Source: Bacteroidales bacterium UBA5072
Lineage (GTDB): Bacteria > Bacteroidota > Bacteroidia > Bacteroidales > UBA10428
Length of the DNA stretch: 14,786 bases
Direction of reading: 5' to 3'
NCBI GenBank assembly: GCA_002415855.1
Contig: DIAS01000031.1
Coordinates: 1-14,786, forward strand
Shown here: positions 1 through 7,125 of the stretch, piece after piece
How the letters are laid out: each line of letters opens with the position of its first letter
How positions within the stretch are numbered: the first letter of the stretch is position 1
Position numbers and translations under genes: made by a program
The notes under the pieces: model-generated
The model's database searches: none
Told to the model about the DNA's origin: nothing
The model's input: the letters and a program-made list of their open reading frames with translations, nothing else

Positions 1-1077
1 ATGCTCAAGGAGATCTTTGAGCAGCCGCGTTCTATCCTGGATACGTTTCGGGGGAGAATAGCCTCTTCGGGAACCGATCTCCATCTGGGCGGCCTTTTTC
101 ATGTAATACCGCGACTGGTGGAAGCAAAAAGGATCATCATCATTGGTTGCGGAACTTCGTGGCATGCAGGACTGGTTGGGGAATACCTGTTCGAGGATCT
201 GGCCAGGATTTCGGTGGAGGTGGAATATGCTTCCGAGTTCCGATACCGCCATCCGATCATTACGCATGATGATGTGGTGATTGCCATCAGCCAGAGCGGA
301 GAGACCGCTGATACTCTGGCAGCCATCAGGCTTGCCAAAGAAGCGGGAGCCCTCGTATTGGGAATTTGCAATGTTGTGGGTTCGAGTATCCCTCGTGAGA
401 CTGATGGCGGGGTGTACACACATGCCGGTCCTGAAATCGGGGTTGCTTCCACCAAAGCATTTACGGCCCAGGTGACTGTACTGGCGATGATGGCCATACT
501 GGTGGGCAGGAAAAAGAATACCCTCAGCGAAGAACTTTACAGGCATTATATTAACGAACTGGCTGGAATACCGGATAAGATCGAACAAATCCTGCAGCAC
601 GGCGAGGAGATCAGAAAGCTGTCAGCCCTTTTCAAGGATGTAAACAATTTCCTGTACCTGGGCAGGGGTTATCTGTTTCCTGTTGCGCTTGAGGGAGCCC
701 TGAAGCTTAAGGAAATATCCTACATTCACGCCGAGGGATATCCGGCAGCGGAAATGAAACATGGCCCCATTGCCCTTATCGACCAGAACATGCCTGTTGT
801 GGTGCTTGCCGTCAGGGATCATTCCTATGACAAGATCGTCAGCAATATCCAGGAAGTTAAAGCCAGAAAAGGTAACGTAATTGCGGTAGTTACCGAGGGA
901 GATACGACCATCCGGCAGCTGGCCAATTATACCGTGGAGATCCCGCCGGCCGATACCGTATTTTCTCCGCTGCTGGCAGTAATCCCGCTGCAGCTGATGT
1001 CATATTACATTGCTGTAATGCGTGGATGTAATGTTGATCAGCCCCGTAACCTGGCAAAATCAGTCACCGTGGAGTGA
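1..1077 (+). CDS. glmS: Glutamine--fructose-6-phosphate aminotransferase, C-terminal part (5' end cut by window edge)
   Basis: This is the isomerase half of GlmS, which makes glucosamine-6-phosphate from fructose-6-phosphate and glutamine, the first step to UDP-GlcNAc, peptidoglycan and LPS. Two SIS domains are visible. The first has GCGTSWHAG (residues 49-57 here) and SQSGET (97-102). The second has the EGALKLKEISYIHAEGY block (231-247). The catalytic residues align with E. coli GlmS at a constant offset of 250: K235 (Lys485), E238 (Glu488), H254 (His504) and K353 (Lys603). The C-terminus ends in the family hallmark PRNLAKSVTVE. The ATG at base 1 is an internal Met (the family has a conserved KEI(F/Y)EQP here), so about 250 residues, the N-terminal glutaminase domain, lie outside the window. 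Its 3' end overlaps the convergent rfbB gene by 18 bases. Confidence 0.97.
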   Translation: MLKEIFEQPRSILDTFRGRIASSGTDLHLGGLFHVIPRLVEAKRIIIIGCGTSWHAGLVGEYLFEDLARISVEVEYASEFRYRHPIITHDDVVIAISQSGETADTLAAIRLAKEAGALVLGICNVVGSSIPRETDGGVYTHAGPEIGVASTKAFTAQVTVLAMMAILVGRKKNTLSEELYRHYINELAGIPDKIEQILQHGEEIRKLSALFKDVNNFLYLGRGYLFPVALEGALKLKEISYIHAEGYPAAEMKHGPIALIDQNMPVVVLAVRDHSYDKIVSNIQEVKARKGNVIAVVTEGDTTIRQLANYTVEIPPADTVFSPLLAVIPLQLMSYYIAVMRGCNVDQPRNLAKSVTVE

Positions 1078-2133
1078 TCCGCGTTGCTGGTACTGCTGTT
1101 CATAATAATTCGCGTAGTCGCCGCTTACCACATGCCGCAGCCAGGCCTCATTGGCCATATACCAATCAACCGTAAGCTTGAGCCCCTGTTCAAAGGTCAG
1201 TGAGGGCTCCCACCTGAGTTCGTGTTTAATTTTCGTGGCATCAATGGCATAGCGGAGATCATGCCCGGCCCTGTCGGTAACAAAGATGATCAGCTTTTGG
1301 GATGAGCCGGCCGGCAGGTTTAATTTCTCATCCATAAGTCGGCATAGCAGCCGGATCAGATCGATGTTCTTCCATTCATTGTTTCCGCCAATGGCATAGG
1401 TCTCTCCCGGTTTTCCCTTGTGAAAGATCAGATCGATTGCTCTGGCGTGGTCTCCGACGTAAAGCCAGTCACGGATGTTCTCACCCGCCCCGTAAACCGG
1501 GATCGGCTGGCTGTTTTTAATATTATTGATGGCTAAAGGAATGAGCTTTTCCGGAAACTGATTGGGTCCGTAATTGTTGGAACAATTGGAAACGATAACC
1601 GGCAAACCATAGGTGTTGTGATATGCACGTACGAGGTGGTCGGAACTGGCCTTGGATGCGGAATAGGGGCTGCGGGGATCATAAGCGGTCATCTCGGTAA
1701 AAAAGCCTTCCTTATCCAGTGAGCCAAAGACTTCATCCGTTGAAATGTGATAAAAGACCTTTTCGGCATAATGCCCTTTCCATTTCTCCCGTGCTGCATT
1801 CAGCAAATTAACTGTGCCCAGGATGTTGGTATGGATAAAATCGAGGGGATTGGTTATGGACCGGTCAACATGCGATTCGGCAGCGAGGTGTATAATGCCG
1901 TCGAACCGGTATTCATGGAACAAAGTATTGATGTGCTGGAGATTGGTAATATCTGATCTGACAAACTGGTAATTGGCTTTGTGTTCAATGTCAGCAAGAT
2001 TTTCAAGGTTACCGGCATAGGTAAGCTTATCCATATTGACAATCATGTAATCGGGATATTTATTCACAAACAGCCTCACCACATGTGATCCGATAAAACC
2101 TGCGCCTCCGGTTATAAGTATGGTTCTCTTCAT
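1060..2133 (-). CDS. rfbB: dTDP-glucose 4,6-dehydratase
   Basis: RfbB/RmlB converts dTDP-glucose to dTDP-4-keto-6-deoxyglucose in the cytoplasm, the branch point to dTDP-rhamnose and dTDP-amino-6-deoxy sugars. It is an extended short-chain dehydrogenase with NAD-binding GGAGFIGS (residues 9-16), the LAAESHVDRSI block (83-93), the catalytic triplet T132-D133-E134 inside STDEVFG, the YSASK pair Y157/K161, and NNYGPNQFPEKLIPL (186-200). The length, 357 residues, is typical. I chose ATG at 2133. A TTG two codons upstream (2139) is in frame, but the ATG puts the protein directly at MKRTILITGG as in homologues. It is the last gene of the minus-strand sugar operon, 12 bases after galE. The 3' end runs 18 bases into glmS. 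The partners rfbA, rfbC and rfbD are not in the window. Confidence 0.95.
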   Translation of the reverse strand: MKRTILITGGAGFIGSHVVRLFVNKYPDYMIVNMDKLTYAGNLENLADIEHKANYQFVRSDITNLQHINTLFHEYRFDGIIHLAAESHVDRSITNPLDFIHTNILGTVNLLNAAREKWKGHYAEKVFYHISTDEVFGSLDKEGFFTEMTAYDPRSPYSASKASSDHLVRAYHNTYGLPVIVSNCSNNYGPNQFPEKLIPLAINNIKNSQPIPVYGAGENIRDWLYVGDHARAIDLIFHKGKPGETYAIGGNNEWKNIDLIRLLCRLMDEKLNLPAGSSQKLIIFVTDRAGHDLRYAIDATKIKHELRWEPSLTFEQGLKLTVDWYMANEAWLRHVVSGDYANYYEQQYQQRGSLHGD

Positions 2134-2145
2134 ATCCAACAGTAG

Positions 2146-3180
2146 TTAATGGTTCATTCTGCCGCGTATATATTTTTCCCAGTTCCAGGCTGACAACAGG
2201 GTGTCCTCGAGGGGAGTACCGGCTTTCCATCCAAGCACCTTATTGGCCAGGGTAGTATCGGCATAAACACGGGCTATATCGCCCGGCCGGCGAGGATATA
2301 TCTTATAGTGCACCTGTTGGCCCGTAGCTTTCTCAAAGGTCTTTACAATTTCAAATACCGACAATCCTTTGCCGGTACCCAGGTTGAAGACTTCATAAGC
2401 TTGTTCACCTTTGTCTTCCAACAGTCGTTCAATGGCTTTTACATGAGCCCTGGCCAGATCGACAACATAGATATAGTCACGGATACCGGAACCATCAGGC
2501 GTATCATAATCATTGCCAAATACACGCAGGTGGTCGCGGACACCAATCACTGTCTGTGTAATATAAGGGATGAGGTTAAGCGGAGTTCCCAGTGGCAGTT
2601 CCCCGATCAACGCCGACCGGTGAGCTCCGATGGGATTAAAGTACCGCAATGAAATGGCTTTTAAGCCTGAAACTGCAGCAACAGTATCCCGTATGATCTC
2701 CTCGGAAATCTGCTTGGTGTTACCATAAGGGGAACTGGCCGGTTTAACCGGGGTGTCCTCCGTAACCGGAAGCCGGTCAGGCTGTCCGTAAACAGTGCAG
2801 GATGATGAAAACACGAGGCAGGGAATATTGAATTCCTGCATAACCTGGAGGAGATTCATGAGGGAGACCAGGTTGTTGCTGTAATACTCCAGCGGTTTTT
2901 CCACAGATTCTCCAACAGCTTTCAGCGCTGCAAAATGTACAATAGCCTTTATTCCGGAATAACTGTGGCAGCAATCACGCAGTTTTTCCAAATCACAAAG
3001 GTCAAGATTCTCAAAGGACGGTCTTATGCCGGTGATTCCTGCAATACCATCGAGCACTTCAATCTGCGAATTGGACAGATTGTCCACGATAATTGTTTCG
3101 TAGCCATTTTCCTGCAATTCGACAACGGTATGCGACCCAATGTATCCTGTTCCCCCGGTTACCAGAATTTTCTTTTGCAT
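2146..3180 (-). CDS. galE: UDP-glucose 4-epimerase (GalE)
   Basis: GalE interconverts UDP-glucose and UDP-galactose, and in some members also UDP-GlcNAc and UDP-GalNAc, with tightly bound NAD. The Rossmann motif TGGTGYIGS is at residues 8-16. SSSCTVYG (125-132) carries the catalytic hydroxyl residues, and YGNTK gives the Y152/K156 pair. FNPIGAH, GIRDYIYVVDLARAH and the C-terminal RRPGD block are all family features. The 344-residue length is normal. By my alignment, the residue matching E. coli Tyr299, which restricts the sugar pocket, is V305, so a UDP-N-acetylhexosamine substrate is conceivable. The start ATG shares one base with the upstream acetyltransferase stop (TGATG), implying coupled translation. 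The neighbours suggest it feeds polysaccharide synthesis as well as, or instead of, the Leloir pathway. Confidence 0.95.
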   Translation of the reverse strand: MQKKILVTGGTGYIGSHTVVELQENGYETIIVDNLSNSQIEVLDGIAGITGIRPSFENLDLCDLEKLRDCCHSYSGIKAIVHFAALKAVGESVEKPLEYYSNNLVSLMNLLQVMQEFNIPCLVFSSSCTVYGQPDRLPVTEDTPVKPASSPYGNTKQISEEIIRDTVAAVSGLKAISLRYFNPIGAHRSALIGELPLGTPLNLIPYITQTVIGVRDHLRVFGNDYDTPDGSGIRDYIYVVDLARAHVKAIERLLEDKGEQAYEVFNLGTGKGLSVFEIVKTFEKATGQQVHYKIYPRRPGDIARVYADTTLANKVLGWKAGTPLEDTLLSAWNWEKYIRGRMNH

Positions 3181-3761
3181 CAGGGTAAGATTTTAATCAC
3201 GTTGTTGTTTTTCAACTGGTACTTTTCAAGGCTTTCCGGGCAAGTAGCCATCCCGTCGGCATCAAATTTAAGCCGGTGCCCGAATTCGCTCATCCAACCC
3301 GAATGTCGTGCCGGGTTTCCCACCACCAGTTCATATGGTGCCACATCCCGTGTAACCACGGCACCGGCACCGATGAATGCGTATCGCCCTATGCGGACAC
3401 CGCAAATTATGGTGGCATTCGCCCCGATGCTAGCTCCTTTTTCAACCAGCGTGGTTTTGTACTGGTCCTTCCGGGCTATTGCACTGCGGGGATTGATAAC
3501 GTTGGTAAAGACCATCGACGGTCCCAGAAATACATCATCTTCGCAGATCACACCGGTATAAATGGAAACATTGTTCTGAACCTTTACATTATTACCCAGC
3601 CTGACCCCGGGTGATACTACTACATTCTGACCCAGGTTACAACGTTCCCCGATAGAACAGCCGGACATAACATGGGTAAAGTGCCATATTTTCGTATCCT
3701 GGCCAATGACAACATTTCCGTCAATGAACGCGGATTCGTGTGCAAAATAGTTCTGCTTCAT
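3180..3761 (-). CDS. wbpD: WbpD/WlbB-like sugar-nucleotide N-acetyltransferase (left-handed beta-helix)
   Basis: This probably acetylates the 3-amino group of a UDP-2-acetamido-3-amino-2,3-dideoxy-hexuronate using acetyl-CoA. The body is a run of hexapeptide repeats (about residues 11-150: VVIGQDTKIW, CSIGERCNLGQNVVV, VRLGNNVKVQNNVSI, ASIGANATIICGVRIG) that builds a trimeric left-handed beta-helix. The FTNVINPRS block near residues 85-93 and the C-terminal LKFDADGMATCPES tail (164-177) are characteristic of the WbpD/WlbB group, and the 193-residue length fits. The start ATG overlaps the aminotransferase stop as ATGA, and the stop overlaps the galE start, so translation of three genes is probably coupled. 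The direct WbpE-like neighbour supports this assignment. A dTDP-3-amino-6-deoxyhexose acetyltransferase (FdtC type) is the main alternative, because rfbB sits in the same operon. Confidence 0.8.
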   Translation of the reverse strand: MKQNYFAHESAFIDGNVVIGQDTKIWHFTHVMSGCSIGERCNLGQNVVVSPGVRLGNNVKVQNNVSIYTGVICEDDVFLGPSMVFTNVINPRSAIARKDQYKTTLVEKGASIGANATIICGVRIGRYAFIGAGAVVTRDVAPYELVVGNPARHSGWMSEFGHRLKFDADGMATCPESLEKYQLKNNNVIKILP

Positions 3762-4894
3762 GATCTGCGGGTTACAAATTCGGTTATGGTTTTGGTGATA
3801 TGCTGCAGCTGCTCCTCATCGAGTTCAGTGTGCATGGGCAGCGATAAAACACTTCCACAAAGTTCCCGTGTAACCGGGAAATCGGGTTCACGATAGCCCA
3901 GGTATCGGAACGCCTGCTGGACATGCAGGGGGACCGGATAATAGATCATTGACGGTATCCCCTTGTCTGCCAGGTGTTTCATCAGCGCCTCCCGGTTTGT
4001 ATTGTGCAACTTCAACGTATATTGATGAAAGACATGGGTACTGAAAGGAGAACGTTCAGGTGTTTCAATGCCAGGCAGTCCCTTCAGGGCGTCATCGTAC
4101 CAGTCGGCTGCCTTCCGGCGGGCCATGGAATACTCATCGAGGTATTTGAGCTTGACTCTCAGAATAGCGGCCTGCAGGGTATCAAGCCTTGAATTCACAC
4201 CGGTAAGATCGTAATGATAACGTATGCGCATACCATGGTGCGTGATGGCCGAAAGCGTGCCGGCCAATTCGGGATCATTTGTCAGGATGGCACCACCGTC
4301 GCCAAAACAACCCAGGTTTTTGGACGGGAAAAACGATGTACATGCCATTCGGCCCATGGTACCGGCCTTGGTGCTGGTTCCCGAACTGAAAGTATAATCG
4401 GCTGAAAGCGCCTGGGCGACATCTTCAATAATCGTAATGCCACGGGCTTCTGCTACAGCAAGAATTTCCTCCATGTTGCTGCACTGCCCGAACAAATGGA
4501 CCGGGATGATCACCTTTGTTCGCGGCGTGATAGCCTTTTTGAGCGACCGGATATCCAGGTTAAAAGTACCGCGCTCCACATCGGCCAGGACAGGCTTGAG
4601 ACCCAACAAGGCAGATACTTCAACCGTAGAAATGAAAGTAAAGTCAGGCGTGATGACTTCATCTCCGGCTTTGAGGCCGAGGGCCATCAGGCAGATCTGC
4701 AAGGCGTCGGTACCATTGGCACAGGCTACCACATGACGGATACCCAGGTATTCTGCCAGTTCACTTTCAAATGTCCGGACCTCTTCTCCTTTTACGAACA
4801 CTGCACTATCGAGTACACGCTGTATGGCCATGTCAATCTCGGGCTTGATACGGCAATACTGCCCGTGCAGATCGACCATGGAGATTTTTTTCAT
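3758..4894 (-). CDS. wbpE: DegT/DnrJ/EryC1 (WbpE/WlbC-like) sugar-nucleotide aminotransferase
   Basis: This is a PLP-dependent sugar aminotransferase, probably moving the amino group of glutamate to the C3 keto group of UDP-2-acetamido-3-keto-glucuronate. Fold-type I features run in order: CANGTDALQ (residues 58-66), GDEVITPDFTF (77-87), HLFGQCSNM (133-141), the cofactor aspartate D158 in IIEDVAQ, the Schiff-base lysine K192 in FFPSKNLGCFGDGGA, and GVNSRLDTLQAAIL (232-245). The wording of these blocks is much closer to WbpE/WlbC than to the FdtB/QdtB type. Length 378 is slightly above the usual 360 or so. It is the first gene of the minus-strand operon. A weak -7-like TATCTTCG lies on the minus strand at 4923-4930 with no clear -33 box. 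The partner 3-dehydrogenase is not in the window. Confidence 0.87.
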   Translation of the reverse strand: MKKISMVDLHGQYCRIKPEIDMAIQRVLDSAVFVKGEEVRTFESELAEYLGIRHVVACANGTDALQICLMALGLKAGDEVITPDFTFISTVEVSALLGLKPVLADVERGTFNLDIRSLKKAITPRTKVIIPVHLFGQCSNMEEILAVAEARGITIIEDVAQALSADYTFSSGTSTKAGTMGRMACTSFFPSKNLGCFGDGGAILTNDPELAGTLSAITHHGMRIRYHYDLTGVNSRLDTLQAAILRVKLKYLDEYSMARRKAADWYDDALKGLPGIETPERSPFSTHVFHQYTLKLHNTNREALMKHLADKGIPSMIYYPVPLHVQQAFRYLGYREPDFPVTRELCGSVLSLPMHTELDEEQLQHITKTITEFVTRRS

Positions 4895-4934
4895 CGTAGC
4901 AACCGGTTATTTCAACACGTTACGAAGATAGTTA

Positions 4935-4968
4935 TTTGGTGCTTAAAATAGATATTTTATTAATTTTG
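4935..4968 (+). promoter_or_regulatory. Candidate Bacteroidota promoter for the HU-like/SPOR gene
   Basis: TTTG at 4935-4938 and an exact TAnnTTTG match (TAATTTTG) at 4961-4968 resemble the -33 and -7 elements of the Bacteroidota primary sigma factor. The 22-base spacing is slightly long. Transcription would start near 4975, giving a leader of about 30 bases if the GTG at 5004 is used but almost none if the TTG at 4977 is used. The 82-base gap must also hold the promoter of the divergent aminotransferase operon. Confidence 0.4.
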
Positions 4969-5003
4969 AGAAGTTATTGATTTACCCTAACAATGATCTG
5001 CCT

Positions 5004-6023
5004 GTGAATATTATTCCTGTTATCCGTGATCTGTTGCTGCATCGTGAAAAAGTAGGGATACCCGGCCTTGGTACCTTTACCGTGCGACACCGCCCCGCTG
5101 AACTTATCAAAACGACGGGTGTTCTGCTCCCGCCAACCAAAGAAATAGTGTTCAACAACCTTGAGCAACCGGATGATGGCGTACTGACCGGTCTTATCGC
5201 CAGCAGGTTCCGGCTGGCGAAAGCTGAGGCGGTTGAATCGGTTGCCGGTTTTGTCCATTCCGTCGAGGAGCAGCTGAAATCAAAGGGGACAGCTGTACTG
5301 GGAGGCATGGGAAATCTGAACCTGGACAAATCGGGCAAGTATGTATTCAAACCTTCGGAAGAACTTCTGGAGAGGATGGTTCCCTTTGAATTGCCCAGAA
5401 TAAATATGCCGGGTCCGAAACCGGCGCCTGTGCCGCCTTCAAAACCTGTGCCGCAACCTGTTCATAACATAAGGAAAAGGAGAAGATGGTGGATCCCGGT
5501 AAGCCTGGTGGTTTTGCTGACGGGCTTAAGTGCCCTGGTATATTTTTCAGGCCTCTATGACCGTTTCGGATCGGGTGAGACCGGCACCGTGCTGACACCC
5601 GGAGATAAAGACAGCACTGACCGGATTGTTTTCGGAAATCGAACCACGAGTGAAAAAGATACCCTGCAGGAAAGGATCAGCCGCGAACTGGACAAACGTA
5701 CTGCAAGGGACGAAGCCCTGCAATACCGGGAAGATCAGGAAAAGCCTGCAGTCACTAAGCAGACAGATGAACCGGTGCAGGAGGTGAACGTTTTACCCGA
5801 TAAACCATTTCATATCATTGCCGGTTCTTTCCAGGTCCCGGAAAATGCAGAACGCCAAAAAATGCAGCTCGAGAAGAAGGGGCTTTCTCCAAAGATCCTG
5901 CCCAAGCGAGGACGGTTTTATATGGTAAGTCTGGGTTCTTACGACAGCCATGAACAGGCCACTGAAGCCCTGAGACAATTGAAAATGAAGCTGGAACAGG
6001 AGCTTTGGGTAATGCAGTTGTAA
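5004..6023 (+). CDS. HU-like (CCDC81-type) DNA-binding-fold and SPOR domain inner-membrane protein
   Basis: The N-terminal 125 residues or so look like the tandem HU-like domains of the bacterial HU-CCDC81 family (IPGLGTFTV near residues 19-27, LGGMGNLNL near 99-107). A Pro-rich linker (about 135-152), a basic stretch KRRRWW and one membrane helix (about 162-183) follow. A charged periplasmic stretch leads to a SPOR domain (about 267-339: FHIIAGSF, RFYMVSLGSY, QATEALRQLK). The basic residues before the helix suggest a cytoplasmic HU part and a periplasmic SPOR part that binds septal peptidoglycan stripped of stem peptides. A function linking the inner face to division sites is inference. There is no in-frame ATG near the start. 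GTG at 5004 gives a family-like N-terminus (MNIIPVIRDLL, 339 residues), and TTG at 4977 is the alternative (348 residues). It ends 18 bases from the convergent next gene. Confidence 0.8.
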   Translation: MNIIPVIRDLLLHREKVGIPGLGTFTVRHRPAELIKTTGVLLPPTKEIVFNNLEQPDDGVLTGLIASRFRLAKAEAVESVAGFVHSVEEQLKSKGTAVLGGMGNLNLDKSGKYVFKPSEELLERMVPFELPRINMPGPKPAPVPPSKPVPQPVHNIRKRRRWWIPVSLVVLLTGLSALVYFSGLYDRFGSGETGTVLTPGDKDSTDRIVFGNRTTSEKDTLQERISRELDKRTARDEALQYREDQEKPAVTKQTDEPVQEVNVLPDKPFHIIAGSFQVPENAERQKMQLEKKGLSPKILPKRGRFYMVSLGSYDSHEQATEALRQLKMKLEQELWVMQL

Positions 6024-6041
6024 GCCGGAAACAATTAAACG

Positions 6042-6944
6042 CTATTTTTCAGGATTTTTCACTTTTCCGAAAGGGATCGTAACCCCCAGCCAGGGAAATG
6101 CAACAAAGCTTTCCATCGATTCTTCAAAAGGAAAGATGAGGCTGAAATCCAGTCCCGCTTTTTTTATGATCCACCGAAAACCGGCTGACAAGATCAGAAT
6201 CTGGTAATCAGAACCTGTATCGATATAATAGTTTTCCGATATGAGGTATCCTCTTGCGCCTGTCCTGACCATACCACTGAGGCTAAGGGTAGGGGATTCC
6301 GCCCAACCTCCGTCGGCAAATCCGTACCCTAAGCCGAGGCTGATATTATTATCACGTGAGCCGGCTGTTGCTATACCATACAGGATACCAAAGCCTGAGC
6401 TGCTTTCCCCGATCACGGTTGCCAGCAAAGCTCCGGCTCCCATGTTGAATTTGTCCTTCTTGATGGGAATGGAAATCTTCGGAGCCAGCCATACCGGTGT
6501 GGGGCTTCCGCCAAAAAGGAATAACGGAAGCATGCCGACCCCCAGGGAAATATTATTGGTAAGGCCAACACTCAACTGGTTGAATAATACCCAGATATTC
6601 TGGTAATAAGCTTCGCCGGCCTTCAGGCCGTAACCGTTGGGTTGCCATAAATACCGGGTTGATTGGGGATTATCGGCCCAATACACGCCATTCTTCATTT
6701 TCTCGGGCCGCAATTGGGTTATTTTCGAAATGTCCTTTTTACTCAGGGTCAGTATACCCAGTTTTTCGGTACTGAGTCTTAGTTCAAGATCATCCTGGTA
6801 AATAATTTTACCTGAATATTCATTTCCGTCGGTTGTCTCAACCCGGTAGAGCGTTGTTGAGTCAGGCACAACCTGTGCAAGAGCGGTTAATGGTTGCAGC
6901 AATAAAAAAAACAGCAGGAAGATTGATATGCTCATGCGCGACAT
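6042..6944 (-). CDS. Secreted hypothetical protein, probable outer-membrane beta-barrel with N-terminal SH3/Sm-like segment
   Basis: A clear signal peptide (hydrophobic FLLFFLLLQPL, cleavage after TALAQ near residue 24) sends it out of the cytoplasm. Residues about 31-76 (TTDGNEYSGKIIYQDD... LTLSKKDISKI) look like a short SH3- or Sm-like beta-barrel segment, a common preface in Bacteroidota surface proteins. From about residue 100 the sequence turns to alternating, Gly- and aromatic-rich strands (GYGLKAGEAYYQNIWVLFNQLSVGLTNN region, ISLGLGYGF, LSLSGMVRTG, WLGVTIPFGK) that suggest an outer-membrane barrel. I recognise it only as a conserved Bacteroidota family without a known function. Met4 (ATG at 6935) is an alternative start. 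On the minus strand a TGACTTTG (plus 7014-7021) is one base off TAnnTTTG. It is divergent from the DUF4382 gene and convergent with the HU/SPOR gene. Confidence 0.65.
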   Translation of the reverse strand: MSRMSISIFLLFFLLLQPLTALAQVVPDSTTLYRVETTDGNEYSGKIIYQDDLELRLSTEKLGILTLSKKDISKITQLRPEKMKNGVYWADNPQSTRYLWQPNGYGLKAGEAYYQNIWVLFNQLSVGLTNNISLGVGMLPLFLFGGSPTPVWLAPKISIPIKKDKFNMGAGALLATVIGESSSGFGILYGIATAGSRDNNISLGLGYGFADGGWAESPTLSLSGMVRTGARGYLISENYYIDTGSDYQILILSAGFRWIIKKAGLDFSLIFPFEESMESFVAFPWLGVTIPFGKVKNPEK

Positions 6945-7010
6945 GGCTAGAAGGGTTTAAGTTTAAGACACTGGAAATCTCAGATTAACTTAAAGGTACG
7001 GCAATTCCTA

Positions 7011-7098
7011 TGTCAAAGTCAAGTAATCCCATAGAAACGTTACTTTGTCAAATAAAATTTACGCAGTGCTTAAACCTTTTTATCTTTCCGCTGTCAAA
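7011..7098. repeat. Three TGTCAAA direct repeats and an inverted repeat in the divergent intergenic region
   Basis: TGTCAAA occurs at 7011-7017, 7046-7052 and 7092-7098. TGTCAAAGT (7011-7019) also faces ACTTTGTCA (7042-7050) as an inverted repeat with 8 of 9 bases paired. They sit between the divergent outer-membrane protein and DUF4382 lipoprotein genes, where an operator would be expected. No regulator can be named. The same 7-mer also occurs at least twice inside nearby genes, which weakens the case. Confidence 0.3.
7058..7088 (+). promoter_or_regulatory. Weak candidate promoter for the DUF4382 lipoprotein gene
   Basis: TATCTTTC at 7081-7088 matches TAnnTTTG except for the last base. It lies 19 bases downstream of TTTA (7058-7061), one base off the -33 TTTG. 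The start codon at 7126 would then have a leader of roughly 30 bases. Confidence 0.3.
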
Positions 7099-7125
7099 TA
7101 TCCGTAAACAGAAAAATTAGCAGTC

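Noticed and set aside
1..3. ATG at the first base as the true start of glmS
   Set aside because: It matches an internal Met of full-length GlmS. The glutaminase domain is simply outside the window.
99..497. Minus-strand open frame of 132 codons opposite glmS
   Set aside because: It lies wholly against a conserved gene, and its translation shows no recognisable domain.
2935..3561. Plus-strand open frame of 208 codons opposite galE and the acetyltransferase
   Set aside because: It spans the antisense of two well-supported genes and their junction, and its translation has no recognisable motifs.
4496..4951. Plus-strand open frame of 151 codons opposite the aminotransferase
   Set aside because: It is antisense to the conserved WbpE-like protein and shows no motif of its own.
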